A DNA stretch of 53,106 nt from Klebsiella aerogenes (GCA_029027985.1 CP119077.1:1-53106), one strand, 5' to 3'. Positions 22,927 to 31,572 are shown, numbered from the stretch's first letter. Notes: generated from the sequence alone by a model not told the origin. A program made the numbers and translations.

Positions 22927-23940
22927 TTATCCTTCAATAAGGCAAATTATTTTCACGTTTTCGAGATTTAGCTCTTCTTCTACACCAGTTGAATCAAACT
23001 TAATCCAGGCAAGTCCTTCTTCACTTGGGCGCTTGGTCAGGATAAGGCGGCCCTGCTCCCCCAGGTACTCAACGATAACAATAGCCTTTTTGAATTTATC
23101 AGGATCGGTTTCCTTTTCTGGCGTCTTACGGACCTTATCGGTCACATCGTTATCATCGTGGCCGTCCGTATCATCCTCGGCGGCTTCCGAATCGGTACGG
23201 CCATTGAAGGCGTCAATGGTGTCTGGATCACGCTTGCTGGATTCTTTTTCGTCCAGGAACTCACGGAAAACTTTCACCGCACTACGGGTAATGTCTTCAC
23301 CCTCGTTCTCTTCAAGCAGTTTTTGAACTTCTTCCGGGTCTTGCTTGTAAGCCGTTACCAGCTCATTAACTACGGTAACATCACGGATTGAGCCTTTATT
23401 AAAAGCATCTGCTATACAATCCGGCAGGTCCAGCAACGCTGCGTGTTGGGTTACAAACGCTGGCGACTTGCCAAGCCGTTTAGCAATCTGAGATTTTGAT
23501 ACCCCCTCAGCCAGTTTGCGGCCAATGTGTACGGCAATTTCACGCGCCGTCAGGTCATTACGCTGGATGTTCTCAATGACCTGATCATCGTCGCTATAGT
23601 CATTATCGATAAAAGCGGGAATTTGTTTCTTCCCGGCCACTTTACTGGCTCGCCAGCGACGTTCTCCATGGTTAATGATATAGCGCCCCGCTTGCTCCGG
23701 GTTCTCGCGAACGGAGACAGGCATTTTCACACCACGCGCTTTAATGGTATCAGCCAGCTCCTTAATGGATTCCTCTGAGAATCCTGGGTTGTCCTGCTTA
23801 CGCGGTTGTTCAGGATCTGGATCAATCGCATCAACGTCCAGCATCAGTGGTTTACCCTCAGCACCTGCAGACGCATCAAGAAAGTCGGAGAGATCACCAA
23901 CGGTATCAAGGCCAAGGCCGGAAGAATTTTTTTTAGTCAT
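22927..23940 (-). CDS. korB: KorB, ParB-family global repressor/partition protein
   Basis: 337 residues (RK2 KorB 358). It binds the palindrome TTTAGCSGCTAAA, represses many promoters and acts with IncC in partition. The ParB CTP-binding region includes IINHGERRWRASK near residues 88-100. The helix-turn-helix is EGVSKSQIAKRLGKSPAFVTQH near 150-172, followed by LLDLPDCIADAFNKGSIRDVTVVNELVTAY, nearly the RK2 sequence. An acidic linker (TDSEAAEDDTDGHDDND) leads to the C-terminal dimer domain. Fourteen perfect operator cores lie in this plasmid. The start overlaps the incC stop (TAATG). Confidence 0.96.
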   Translation of the reverse strand: MTKKNSSGLGLDTVGDLSDFLDASAGAEGKPLMLDVDAIDPDPEQPRKQDNPGFSEESIKELADTIKARGVKMPVSVRENPEQAGRYIINHGERRWRASKVAGKKQIPAFIDNDYSDDDQVIENIQRNDLTAREIAVHIGRKLAEGVSKSQIAKRLGKSPAFVTQHAALLDLPDCIADAFNKGSIRDVTVVNELVTAYKQDPEEVQKLLEENEGEDITRSAVKVFREFLDEKESSKRDPDTIDAFNGRTDSEAAEDDTDGHDDNDVTDKVRKTPEKETDPDKFKKAIVIVEYLGEQGRLILTKRPSEEGLAWIKFDSTGVEEELNLENVKIICLIEG

Positions 23941-24704
23941 TATGCAATCTCCATCTTAGTAAAAACATGATCGGCCAGTGCTCTCATTTCCTGGCTGGCT
24001 TTACGTGCTGCTGTCTTCTTGATTTTCCAGACAGGGACATGTGAAGCCAGTGCATCAGCAATGCTGCTTCGCAACCCGACAGACACAGGAACCATTAACG
24101 TAGGGTAGGCCGTCTGCAACTCCTGCAGGTGGTTTACATGGCGAGGATTGCGGCCATCTACCTTACTTGGAACCATACCAATAAATTCCAGCTTGCTGTT
24201 CATTTTGCGTTTCACCTGGGTGAAGGTGGTCAGCATTTTTTTAATACCCTGAATTGAGTACACCTCAAGCTCAATAGGGCATACCACAAAATCAGCGCTC
24301 GCCAGCGCAACGATAAGCGCATTGTTAACCGTAGGCGCAGTATCAATCAGGCAGACGTCAAAGCCACTGTCGGCCAGCTGCTGCAGGTTATGGCGGAACT
24401 GCTTCACCATTTCCGGCAGATTTAATTTTTCTACGTTTGCCAGCTGAATATCTGACTCAATGAGAGAAATTCCGCTCTCAGGAATTTGGGTAAAGCGAGT
24501 TGGCTCGATCTCGCCCCACATTTCATTCGCTTTAATGCCGGACGAGAACTGTTTCAGGGTAAAAGAGGCGTTGCCCTGGGTATCCATATCGATTACAGCA
24601 ACCCGCTTGCCTCGTTCTGAAAAATCAAATGCCAGATGAACCAGGGTGGAAGTCTTGCCAACACCACCTTTTTGATTTGCTGTAACCAATACTTTCATAG
24701 CCAT
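23940..24704 (-). CDS. incC: IncC, ParA-family partition ATPase
   Basis: 254 residues, matching the short form IncC2 of RK2 (259). Deviant Walker A ANQKGGVGKTSTLVHLA at residues 9-25; VIDMDTQGNAS near 38-48; FDVCLIDTAPTVN near 115. It partners KorB in segregation and boosts its repression. The start ATG 24704 follows the korA stop by 2 bases with AGGAAG upstream. A longer form starting within korA, as in RK2, was not established. Confidence 0.95.
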   Translation of the reverse strand: MAMKVLVTANQKGGVGKTSTLVHLAFDFSERGKRVAVIDMDTQGNASFTLKQFSSGIKANEMWGEIEPTRFTQIPESGISLIESDIQLANVEKLNLPEMVKQFRHNLQQLADSGFDVCLIDTAPTVNNALIVALASADFVVCPIELEVYSIQGIKKMLTTFTQVKRKMNSKLEFIGMVPSKVDGRNPRHVNHLQELQTAYPTLMVPVSVGLRSSIADALASHVPVWKIKKTAARKASQEMRALADHVFTKMEIA

Positions 24705-24706
24705 CG

Positions 24707-25060
24707 CTATTCTTCCTGTTTACGTTTTGCCTCGTCAGCCCACTTTTTAACAATGAAAGCCTGCCGCTCCGGTAACACTACTTCAATACGCACAAAGCCG
24801 TCAGGTACTTCTTGTTTATAGGCATCCCACACTCTGTTAACTGCCTGAGAAACAGCCCCGCGAGAAATATCCAGTGTTTCAACAAAATATTTCTGCGGCC
24901 TCCCTTCAACCAGTACGCCGTAAGCGATTTCAAGCGTTTGCTTACCAACATTCAGGCTTCGGGTAACTCTTGCAAATACCTCATTAGTCAGGCGTTTTTT
25001 TTCACTTTTTTCATCGCCAGTTTTGGCAACGTGCGGGTCATTACTATTAACAGTCGTCAT
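24707..25060 (-). CDS. korA: KorA repressor
   Basis: 117 residues from ATG 25060 (MTTVNSNDPHVAK), 8 bases after GGAAG; a TTG at 25081 is a poor alternative. RK2 KorA has 101. The helix-turn-helix is VETLDISRGAVSQAVNRVWDAY, and the C-terminal dimerisation part PDGFVRIEVVLPERQAFIVKKWADEA is shared with TrbA and KlcB on this plasmid. It binds GTTTAGCTAAAC, found here in four promoters including its own. Confidence 0.95.
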   Translation of the reverse strand: MTTVNSNDPHVAKTGDEKSEKKRLTNEVFARVTRSLNVGKQTLEIAYGVLVEGRPQKYFVETLDISRGAVSQAVNRVWDAYKQEVPDGFVRIEVVLPERQAFIVKKWADEAKRKQEE

Positions 25061-25119
25061 AAAATTTACTTCCAAATTCAACGTCTTTGACTGGACGCCT
25101 CAATGACACCGCAAACACA

Positions 25120-25164
25120 GTTTAGCTAAACATAGTTTACGGGTCAATCATTTTAGCCGCTAAA
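25120..25164 (-). promoter_or_regulatory. korA promoter with OA and OB
   Basis: Minus strand: OB TTTAGCGGCTAAA (25164-25152), -35 TTGACC, 17-bp spacer, -10 TAAACT overlapping OA GTTTAGCTAAAC (25131-25120). This is the RK2 korAp layout. Confidence 0.92.
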
Positions 25165-25192
25165 ATCCATTTTTTAATGGATATAACGAAAA

Positions 25193-25210
25193 AACCCGGA
25201 TAACCGGGTT
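25193..25210 (-). terminator. terminator at the end of klaABC
   Basis: AACCCGG/CCGGGTT stem, ATAA loop, then a T-rich stretch on the minus strand; it overlaps the klaC stop codon. Confidence 0.75.
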
Positions 25211-26099
25211 ATTTCAGTGCAACATCTTTGATGAAAGCTACTCGTTTTTTCATCTGCGCCCCCCACAGGAATAACATGCCTCCGAGGAGAACTAAAATCC
25301 CACTAATCGAAAATCCTGCAGATGAAACAGAGGTAAAGAAACGTGCCTTTTTCAGTTTTCCCTGCGCATAACGGGTAGCCGGTGGCGTGATTGTTTCCTT
25401 AAAAGCAGTCATTTCAAGCCCGTATCTGACATCAGCAGGGACAGGCTCAGCTGGATTACGTTGATAGTCGGCTACAACCTTCCTGACCAGATCGATATCG
25501 GGTTTGTTCTCCCGGATACTGGCCTGCGCTTTGACGTAATCAAGTAACTTGGCGGTTTCTGGAGTCTGGCCGCTGATTTTTTCAAGATAGGTAACAAGCT
25601 CTGCTGGCTTATCATCCTTGATAAGCTGCCTGACTACTTCTGTCGGCGAAGAGGAATCATCTTCTGGCGTTTCAGTTAACGTACTCAACATCATCTTGGC
25701 TCCGAAGATGACGGGAAGGATTCCCAATAGAGGAAGAACGGACGTTACACCTTCCCCGTCAAACACCTTAAAAGCAACGTACACAACAACAATCACCACC
25801 GGGATAGCGGTGAACAGTGGCGATGAAAGGTAGCCTGAGAACGCTGATGTGAATGGCATTGCAGATGAGAACACATCACTTGCTTCTCCATGACCGGCAG
25901 AAGGTAACAATAGCCCCGGTACATCTATCATAAAATCATTAATACCCGGACTTAACAAACGCGAAATAGCATAGCCTACTCCCGCAACGACCAGTGTTAC
26001 CAGCCCTGAGATAAGTAAAACGATACCGCTTCTGCTGATAGTGCGGGTACGTTTATCAAGGGCAGATACCTCCTGCCCGATACTGTCAGTCTTAACCAT
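25209..26099 (-). CDS. klaC: KlaC membrane protein
   Basis: 296 residues (RK2 KlaC 317). Hydrophobic segments near residues 25-48, 85-115 and 120-145, and a last one near 265-285, with a hydrophilic helical domain between (PEDDSSSPTEVVRQLIKDDKP). In RK2 the kilA operon klaABC is linked to plasmid maintenance and, in mutant form, tellurite resistance. Third gene of the operon, one base after the klaB stop. Confidence 0.85.
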   Translation of the reverse strand: MVKTDSIGQEVSALDKRTRTISRSGIVLLISGLVTLVVAGVGYAISRLLSPGINDFMIDVPGLLLPSAGHGEASDVFSSAMPFTSAFSGYLSSPLFTAIPVVIVVVYVAFKVFDGEGVTSVLPLLGILPVIFGAKMMLSTLTETPEDDSSSPTEVVRQLIKDDKPAELVTYLEKISGQTPETAKLLDYVKAQASIRENKPDIDLVRKVVADYQRNPAEPVPADVRYGLEMTAFKETITPPATRYAQGKLKKARFFTSVSSAGFSISGILVLLGGMLFLWGAQMKKRVAFIKDVALK

Positions 26100-26100
26100 C

Positions 26101-27213
26101 TTAAACCTCCTGAGTGATCCCTTTCTGAGTCAGTCTGGCCCTGAGATTTTCACGCATGGTTAACACCTGCTTTTCAGTCTCACGGAGTTTTGTCGCCCCC
26201 TCACGTTGAATCTTAATAACGTCACCGACAGTCTGGATCAGCGTATCCTGTACCTCTTTAAGCGTACTGACGTCGATTACAAGCCGCTGATTAGCGCGCA
26301 TCGTTTCAACCGCATTCCGGTGCAGCAGTTTTGCGTTACTGCGAAGGAGTTCGTTATTGGCGTTATCAATATCATTCGCCAGGTTAACAGCATTACGCTG
26401 ACCATTCAGGGAAATAGCCAACAGGAATTGTCTCTTAAAGTTCGGGACCGTTGTTTCTTTAACGCTATGAAATTTATCAACAAGGTTCTGATTATTCGCC
26501 TGGATGATACGAATCATCGGCAGAACCTGCATGGCCGACTGCTGAGACACGATCAAATCTCCGATTCGCTTATCCAGATTAGAAATCAGCGTATCGAGAT
26601 CGGCTACTTCCTGGAAAGAGGCAGGGTTATTTCCGACACTCGCTCTTAGCTTCTCAGCCTGCAGCTGCAGCTGCGAAAGACGGACCTTGCCTGCGGCAAT
26701 GTGGACGCCAAGAAGGTGATGTTCTTTTACCACCTCTTCAAACATCTGCTGCAATGCACCGTTATTAGCAGCCAGGCTACGCTGCGTAATAGACACCTCA
26801 GATACCAGCGCATCTATCTGCTCGCGGGTAGAATCAAACTGTGCCGCGAAATTTTTACCCCGTGTGCGAATTTTATTGATAATCGGACCGATGACCGGCA
26901 GGTTAGAACGGCTTTCCGTCAGGTTAGAAACATTCACGCTGCGGGCCAGGTTGACGACTTCCGTCAGCTTAGAGCCAGCGTCATCCAAATCTTTATTTCT
27001 GATCTGTTCCAAAAGGCTATCTGCATAAGCTGCAGTATTTTCCGCAACATCACGGCCAAACTGATACACCGTGTCCGGGTTGCTGGCATCAATACGCTCA
27101 GCAACAGCCTGAATCTCAGATTCATCTTCCTGGCGTAAACCAAACTTTTCCAGTTCGGTTGCATTAATGACATACGGCGTAATTGCTGTATTGGTGGCAG
27201 TTTGAGTATTCAT
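26101..27213 (-). CDS. klaB: KlaB/TelA family protein
   Basis: 370 residues (RK2 KlaB 378). TelA-type toxic-anion-resistance fold: an all-helical protein with LRQEDESEIQAVAERIDASNPDTVYQFGRDVAE at the start, NLPVIGPIINKIRTRGKNFAAQFDSTREQIDAL near 105-140, and VPNFKRQFLLAISLNGQRNAVNLAN near 255-280. The start overlaps the klaA stop (ATGA). The true cellular role of TelA proteins is not settled; tellurite resistance should not be assumed. Confidence 0.92.
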   Translation of the reverse strand: MNTQTATNTAITPYVINATELEKFGLRQEDESEIQAVAERIDASNPDTVYQFGRDVAENTAAYADSLLEQIRNKDLDDAGSKLTEVVNLARSVNVSNLTESRSNLPVIGPIINKIRTRGKNFAAQFDSTREQIDALVSEVSITQRSLAANNGALQQMFEEVVKEHHLLGVHIAAGKVRLSQLQLQAEKLRASVGNNPASFQEVADLDTLISNLDKRIGDLIVSQQSAMQVLPMIRIIQANNQNLVDKFHSVKETTVPNFKRQFLLAISLNGQRNAVNLANDIDNANNELLRSNAKLLHRNAVETMRANQRLVIDVSTLKEVQDTLIQTVGDVIKIQREGATKLRETEKQVLTMRENLRARLTQKGITQEV

Positions 27214-27995
27214 TTATCAATCCCCTCTAAACTCTTATGCAGACTTTTCATAAGCGCCTGGTGTGCCTGGGTAGCTTTACTGACCATATCCGGGTCCATG
27301 TTTGTTGTCGTGATTAGCGACAGGGTATGTTGTCGCCAGACAGGAACCAGGACATTCACGGTTTCGTTGAAACGGTCCAGAATATCAATGCACTGAGCGC
27401 GGGTAATTTTCATTTGCGTGACGCTCATTTCATGCGAAGCAAGCAACGTAGCAAGGTTTGCGATTTTCCTGGCAAATCGTTCACGCGGCTTATCAAAGAC
27501 AATATTCAGGTCGTCGGCTTTCGGTTCTTCTGGTACTTCGCGTAAAAATTCCCTTCCGGCGTCAATGTAAACTTTGAGCCTTTCAATTTCCTGATGATGA
27601 ATCACCATGAGATCTTCAAGCGCATGAAGCATTTCGTATACGTGCTCCATGAAACTTTTCCCTTCACCAATTAAAGCCTCAACATTCATGCGAGCTTTTT
27701 GATAACGAACCTTTTTTTCAAGATGTGTACCTGAGAAACGGGAAAACCATGATGGTTTCCTTGCAATGGTCCGGGGATCGGCCTCAGCCAGCGCATTAAC
27801 TATTTGGCTTATTGAGCCGGATAATGCGGAGACAGCTGACTTTTCCATAAGCGACGAGTAGCGGTCCATAGCATTAGAAGAAATTTCCGATTCGCCATAT
27901 CTGCTTATCGCATTTGCATCGCTGAATAAGGTCGGTAAAATGACCTCTTTCAGCCGTTCCTTGGTTGGAACCTCGATATTTCCTGCACCTGTCAT
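27210..27995 (-). CDS. klaA: KlaA
   Basis: 261 residues (RK2 KlaA 257). Soluble helical protein with RKPSWFSRFSGTHLEKKVRYQKARMNVEAL in the middle, a pattern shared with IncP KlaA and accessory proteins encoded next to TelA. ATG 27995 after AGAGG. First gene of klaABC, directly behind a KorA/KorB-controlled promoter at 28024-28068. Confidence 0.85.
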   Translation of the reverse strand: MTGAGNIEVPTKERLKEVILPTLFSDANAISRYGESEISSNAMDRYSSLMEKSAVSALSGSISQIVNALAEADPRTIARKPSWFSRFSGTHLEKKVRYQKARMNVEALIGEGKSFMEHVYEMLHALEDLMVIHHQEIERLKVYIDAGREFLREVPEEPKADDLNIVFDKPRERFARKIANLATLLASHEMSVTQMKITRAQCIDILDRFNETVNVLVPVWRQHTLSLITTTNMDPDMVSKATQAHQALMKSLHKSLEGIDK

Positions 27996-28023
27996 AATAG
28001 CCTCTGTCTTACATTTTGATTTA

Positions 28024-28068
28024 GTTTAGCTAAACAAAATGATTTGTACAATCTTTTTAGCCGCTAAA
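28024..28068 (-). promoter_or_regulatory. klaA promoter with OA and OB
   Basis: Minus strand: OB (28068-28056), -35 TTGTAC, 17-bp spacer, -10 TAAACT inside OA GTTTAGCTAAAC (28035-28024). Same design as korAp. Confidence 0.9.
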
Positions 28069-28075
28069 ATCGCAG

Positions 28076-28549
28076 CTACACATTAAGTTGCTTATTTATA
28101 TTGAAACGCAGGTCATCTTCTTTCAGCGCGAACTCGATTTCACAGAGCAGGCTTTCAAGCAGGGTATAAGTCAGCAGACCGTTATTCTTTGCCATGCCGT
28201 TAGTGATTAGCTGTTTCACAAATGGAGAAAAAGCACGAATTTTATGAAGATCTGACATATCAAGTTCATCGTTATGCCATTTTCCCTGGAGATAACCTGC
28301 AGCCCCTACAGCGCCATACAACATGACACATCCAATCAATGAGAATACTGCGCCAGTCAGTGGATCTATATCCGTCATGATGGAGTATCCAACAACAAGA
28401 ACGAAAACTGCAGGCATACAAAATGCGCCCAGGGTACTCCAGCCATGTTTTTTGGGGTGGGTAACTGCGTAGTTCTCAACGACAGCGGTTAATGTGGCGA
28501 GATCAGCTCTCGCTTGATTGTGTTCTGCGGTAGTTAAAATCTTTGTCAT
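28076..28549 (-). CDS. membrane protein between kle and kla
   Basis: 157 residues from ATG 28549, 5 bases after GGAGG. A hydrophilic helix, then two to three membrane segments (AFCMPAVFVLVVGYSIM and GAVFSLIGCVMLYGAVGAAGYL), then a soluble C-terminal helical part. Not recognised and not part of the RK2 kle/kla set I know. It has its own KorA-controlled promoter at 28562-28589, so it is integrated in the control network. Confidence 0.65.
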   Translation of the reverse strand: MTKILTTAEHNQARADLATLTAVVENYAVTHPKKHGWSTLGAFCMPAVFVLVVGYSIMTDIDPLTGAVFSLIGCVMLYGAVGAAGYLQGKWHNDELDMSDLHKIRAFSPFVKQLITNGMAKNNGLLTYTLLESLLCEIEFALKEDDLRFNINKQLNV

Positions 28550-28561
28550 AACGCCCTCCAT

Positions 28562-28589
28562 GTTTAGCTATACAAAAGTTTAGCTAAAC
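28562..28589 (-). promoter_or_regulatory. promoter with two KorA sites
   Basis: Perfect GTTTAGCTAAAC (28578-28589) overlaps the -10 TAAACT, 17 bp from -35 TTGTCA on the minus strand. An imperfect second copy, GTTTAGCTATAC (28562-28573), lies downstream, just before the ribosome site. No KorB site is nearby, unlike the other KorA promoters. Confidence 0.85.
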
Positions 28590-28620
28590 AAAAGGGTAAT
28601 GACAAGAAATGAGTGAAAAA

Positions 28621-28640
28621 AAACCGGCTACTGCCGGTTT
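28621..28640 (-). terminator. terminator after kleF
   Basis: AAACCGGC/GCCGGTTT stem with TACT loop, followed by eight T on the minus strand; it begins at the kleF stop codon. Confidence 0.85.
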
Positions 28641-28992
28641 AATTTTTGATACTCACTAGCATCAGTATCGCCGCCGCCAGGCAAATCAGGCGACACAGCC
28701 GGTAATGACGGCTACCAAAGGTAGCAAGACCGCGTATCGCCGCGTGCGGGCTTTTTAATGGTTCTTCATAGCTATCAAACGGGGCCAGTCCAGGAGTAGT
28801 TACTGACGCCAGCAGGCAAAGAAGGGAAAGCCTGTACTCACCCACAACTGCGAATAGCACAGACTGCAGCAGCGTAATTAGGCCCACAAACAGGAACACA
28901 TAAAACTGCCCCTTAAAAATCGTACTGAGTAAACCTCCACTCACAATCAGACTCCTTTTATGTTCTTGCATAAAATGACAACTCAATACCAT
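28639..28992 (-). CDS. kleF: KleF-like membrane protein
   Basis: 117 residues from ATG 28992, which overlaps the kleE stop (TAATG); codons upstream to 29097 lie in kleE in another frame. Two hydrophobic segments near residues 25-60 and one at the C-terminus (LICLAAAILMLVSI). RK2 KleF has 176 residues, so this is shorter; the name rests on order (kleE-kleF) and topology. Confidence 0.65.
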   Translation of the reverse strand: MVLSCHFMQEHKRSLIVSGGLLSTIFKGQFYVFLFVGLITLLQSVLFAVVGEYRLSLLCLLASVTTPGLAPFDSYEEPLKSPHAAIRGLATFGSRHYRLCRLICLAAAILMLVSIKN

Positions 28993-29315
28993 TACGGCAC
29001 TTTGGGTTTCCATGTTGCCATAATATAAGTCAGGACAGCCAGCACAAGGAAACTGATCACAAACGGACAGGCTGCAGCAATCGCGCCATCGCTCCATTTA
29101 AACATCATTTTGAAAAACTGAATGACAACGTTCGCGATCAGCAGGAAGCGAACAGGAATCCAGAGAATGACCAGCACCATGTACACCGCACCAATGACAC
29201 CATGCATGATATTACGCATGGCGCTCCCTGATGTTTGACCGGCAGCATTCTCGACTGGCTGGCCCTGCTGCGGTTTACTGTCCTCTTGACGAGGAAATTT
29301 AACGACATTGGTCAT
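28992..29315 (-). CDS. kleE: KleE membrane protein
   Basis: 107 residues, the same length as RK2 KleE. It starts MTNVVKFPRQEDSKPQQ, then a Gln/Gly-rich stretch and two long hydrophobic segments (GVIGAVYMVLVILWIPVRFLLIANVVI and ACPFVISFLVLAVLTYIM). Function unknown; a stable-maintenance gene of IncP plasmids. It reads from the OC/OB-controlled promoter upstream of 29578. Confidence 0.82.
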   Translation of the reverse strand: MTNVVKFPRQEDSKPQQGQPVENAAGQTSGSAMRNIMHGVIGAVYMVLVILWIPVRFLLIANVVIQFFKMMFKWSDGAIAAACPFVISFLVLAVLTYIMATWKPKVP

Positions 29316-29353
29316 ACTGGCCTCCTGCTGGATTCAGACACTGAACCGGTTAG

Positions 29354-29578
29354 CTAGTGTCCTCTGCGATGAAGCGTTAATGTTGGCTGGCATACGCGCC
29401 GAACAGCAAGCTCCATGATTTCTTTACTGATACGTTGATTTTCTTCTGGCGTAAGACATTCAGCACAAATTTGACCTAATTCAGCCTTTAATGAATTTGC
29501 ACCAAAAACGCTATGTTTAAGCATGGTGAGACTGCAGCCGCAACGCTTGCAGTGAGTATGGATAAGTGTATTTTTCAT
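29354..29578 (-). CDS. KleB-like Cys-rich small protein
   Basis: 74 residues, ATG 29578. IHTHCKRCGCSL near residues 6-17 and ICAECLTPEE near 37-46 form a CxxC...CxxC zinc-ribbon-like set. This resembles small Cys proteins of the kle region (kleB type, DUF2688-like), from memory. First gene of the unit with kleE and kleF, and preceded by the duplicated KorC-type promoter and leader. Confidence 0.6.
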   Translation of the reverse strand: MKNTLIHTHCKRCGCSLTMLKHSVFGANSLKAELGQICAECLTPEENQRISKEIMELAVRRVCQPTLTLHRRGH

Positions 29579-29670
29579 CGGAATTCTCCGGCTGCTGACC
29601 TGAGTGATTTACCCGGCCTTCACAAATATTATAGGACATTTTGTCCTACACTGCAATTTTAGCGGCTAAA
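29579..29670 (-). promoter_or_regulatory. OC/OB promoter and leader, copy 1
   Basis: -35 TTGCAG, 17-bp spacer containing OC TAGGACATTTTGTCCTA (29632-29648), -10 TATAAT on the minus strand. A perfect KorB core at 29658-29670 lies just upstream. The leader of about 50 bases, ending in a ribosome site within GGAGAATTCCG, is nearly identical to copies at 31573-31642 and 31982-32051. Confidence 0.88.
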
Positions 29671-29677
29671 ATTCTTT

Positions 29678-29938
29678 TCACACCTTCCAGATTTTACCCA
29701 ATCCTGCATATTCAACCAGGATAGCCCAGGCCGAAAAAGGAATGGGGGTATCCCCCCCAATCCAGCGCCTGACGGTTCGGCTGTCTTTCAGGCCGGTGAG
29801 TGTGGCCGCTTTGCTTCCTGTTAGCTCTGCTATCTGCATCAAAGTACGAATTTCTTCTGGCGTCGGACAAACCCATCCCGCACCAAAGGGTAAAAAACAT
29901 TCTGACCTTATTGAGACAGGGTAGGGTTTAGTTTGCAT
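29678..29938 (-). CDS. korC: KorC repressor
   Basis: 86 residues (RK2 KorC 85). A short helix-turn-helix protein: PTPEEIRTLMQIAELTGSKAATLTGLKDSRTVRRWIGGDTPIPFSAWAILVEYAGLGKIW, the KorC pattern. Its likely targets are the TAGGACAWWWTGTCCTA palindromes at 3881, 3907, 29632, 31626 and 32035. The start abuts the klcB stop, so it is produced from the klc operon that it represses. Confidence 0.9.
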   Translation of the reverse strand: MQTKPYPVSIRSECFLPFGAGWVCPTPEEIRTLMQIAELTGSKAATLTGLKDSRTVRRWIGGDTPIPFSAWAILVEYAGLGKIWKV

Positions 29939-31057
29939 TTACGATTCACCTGTTTTGTTGTCTTCCAGTAATTTCAGTTGATCAACATTGTAAAAAGTAC
30001 GAACGCAAGTAGGGTCAAAATCCACTACCTGAGTTCCGCGACGGTTGATTCGATAACGTATAGGCTTATCTTCATGCGCCTCCACGCATCCTGAATCGTA
30101 TATCGTAACGATTTTTACAATAGTGCCAATATTTTTAGCAAACACCGGATGATGCACACTCACGATTTCACATCGAGCACCAACGTAAAATTCCTTATAG
30201 TGCTGAACCGTAATCATCCGATCTTTGTATTCTTTGGGACGCTCCTTTGCCAGCTGCTTGCGCCGTTCGCTTTCGGCCCTCATAGCCTCTCTTTCAGCCT
30301 CACGTTCTCGCTGAATAATAGCTGTAATGCGTTCCTGAGCTGCTACAGCCCATTTACGAGCGACAAATGCTTTAGAGGCGGGTAATAACGCCTCGACCCT
30401 AACAAAGCCGTCAGGAAGCGTTAGAGGCGTTCTGTCAGGGGGGGGCGAAAGGGAGTTTAACCAATCAGGCAAAGGCTCAGATGCCAGCCTGTCACGGGAA
30501 TCAGCAGCGATAAAAGCAGGTTTCTTTCTGGCGTCAATCAGGCTTTGAAATACGCGGGAAACGTGTGCATCAACGGTTTCTCCTGGTCTTACTTCTGAAA
30601 GCCGAACGAAATGCGAACGATACCCTGTTTCGGATACAAAGGGTGCGCCTAAATCCACGGCATGAAACGAGGTGGAAAGATAACCCATCATACATCCGGC
30701 TTCGACCTTAACCCTTGCTCGCATACCACTGAAACTTTCGATGATAAAATCACCGTGCTGGCCCCACATAGGAACGCTACCGTCATCAGCACGGCAATAT
30801 TCACTGATAACATGAGCCGCTTCATGTTCACCGGCATTACACCCAAAGAAGGTTTTACCGTTCATTTTCCAGATACAGGCTTCGAACCGGTAAACAGCAT
30901 CATGACGCTGTTGCGGATCACCGGTCATACAGGCTTTATTTAAATCAATTAACGCTGAGTACGCTGCGTCCAGAATGCGATGGTCGTCCGGCAGCTGCTG
31001 CGCAATGGCATCCATTTGCTGATCGCGAGAGTCATCGCCAGGATAATGTTTGGACAT
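29939..31057 (-). CDS. klcB: KlcB
   Basis: 372 residues (RK2 KlcB about 400). Three parts are visible. The N-terminal region contains GEHEAAHVISEYC (HExxH) near residues 77-89. Residues 215-245 (LPDGFVRVEALLPASKAFVARKWAVAA) match the C-terminal domain of KorA and TrbA. A strand-rich C-terminal domain near 290-365 (VGARCEIVSVHHPVFAKNIGTIVKIV) looks like an SH3/KOW-type barrel. Function unknown; dispensable IncP klc gene between klcA and korC. Confidence 0.82.
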   Translation of the reverse strand: MSKHYPGDDSRDQQMDAIAQQLPDDHRILDAAYSALIDLNKACMTGDPQQRHDAVYRFEACIWKMNGKTFFGCNAGEHEAAHVISEYCRADDGSVPMWGQHGDFIIESFSGMRARVKVEAGCMMGYLSTSFHAVDLGAPFVSETGYRSHFVRLSEVRPGETVDAHVSRVFQSLIDARKKPAFIAADSRDRLASEPLPDWLNSLSPPPDRTPLTLPDGFVRVEALLPASKAFVARKWAVAAQERITAIIQREREAEREAMRAESERRKQLAKERPKEYKDRMITVQHYKEFYVGARCEIVSVHHPVFAKNIGTIVKIVTIYDSGCVEAHEDKPIRYRINRRGTQVVDFDPTCVRTFYNVDQLKLLEDNKTGES

Positions 31058-31073
31058 ATTAAACCCCTGAAAA

Positions 31074-31094
31074 ATCCCCTGCAGAGCAGGGGAT
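31074..31094 (-). terminator. terminator/attenuator between klcA and klcB
   Basis: ATCCCCTGC/GCAGGGGAT stem, AGA loop, then five T on the minus strand, 10 bases after the klcA stop. It should reduce klcB-korC expression relative to klcA. Confidence 0.7.
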
Positions 31095-31104
31095 AAAGAC
31101 TCAC

Positions 31105-31572
31105 TTAATCGATGGCCGCACGGAACTGCGCATATTCTTGATGCCCGCTGGCGTAATCAAACAGCTGATGATAATAAGCACTGCATCTTTCTGAAAATGG
31201 CAGATTAGAATTAGCAAGCTGGGCCAGCACAAAACTGGTTGCTACCATACCTGCAGCTTCTGCGGTTAACAAACCGTCAAAGTAATTACCCTGGACAGAA
31301 ATACGGTAATGTTCACGGCTGTTTGGTGCCATAAAATAACCACCATTCGAAAGCTCATAAAAATCCCATTCACCACCATCGTAATGGGCTTCGATTTTAT
31401 CCAGCGCACTACTTAAATATTGGCTTTTATTTTCAGGGCTTAATTTACGCATCCAGTTATAAGTGTGGTTTTCCACAAAATGCCAGTATTGACCGAAAAA
31501 TTTCGGCATAAACATCAGGCGTTCTTCATAATCTGTAAGTTTACGAGCAGTAACGATAACTTCGTTATTCAT
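31105..31572 (-). CDS. klcA: KlcA antirestriction protein (ArdB family)
   Basis: 155 residues (RK2 KlcA 142). Signature stretches are DYEERLMFMPKFFGQYWHFVENHTYNWMRKLSP, WDFYELSNGGYFMAP and LTAEAAGMVATSFVLAQLA, typical of the ArdB/KlcA family. Members inhibit type I restriction without mimicking DNA and protect incoming plasmid DNA. First gene of the klc operon, under KorC-type control (31573-31642). Confidence 0.93.
   Translation of the reverse strand: MNNEVIVTARKLTDYEERLMFMPKFFGQYWHFVENHTYNWMRKLSPENKSQYLSSALDKIEAHYDGGEWDFYELSNGGYFMAPNSREHYRISVQGNYFDGLLTAEAAGMVATSFVLAQLANSNLPFSERCSAYYHQLFDYASGHQEYAQFRAAID

Noticed and set aside
26101..27213. Tellurite resistance determinant
   Set aside because: It is the kla operon; in RK2 the wild-type operon is cryptic for tellurite resistance.
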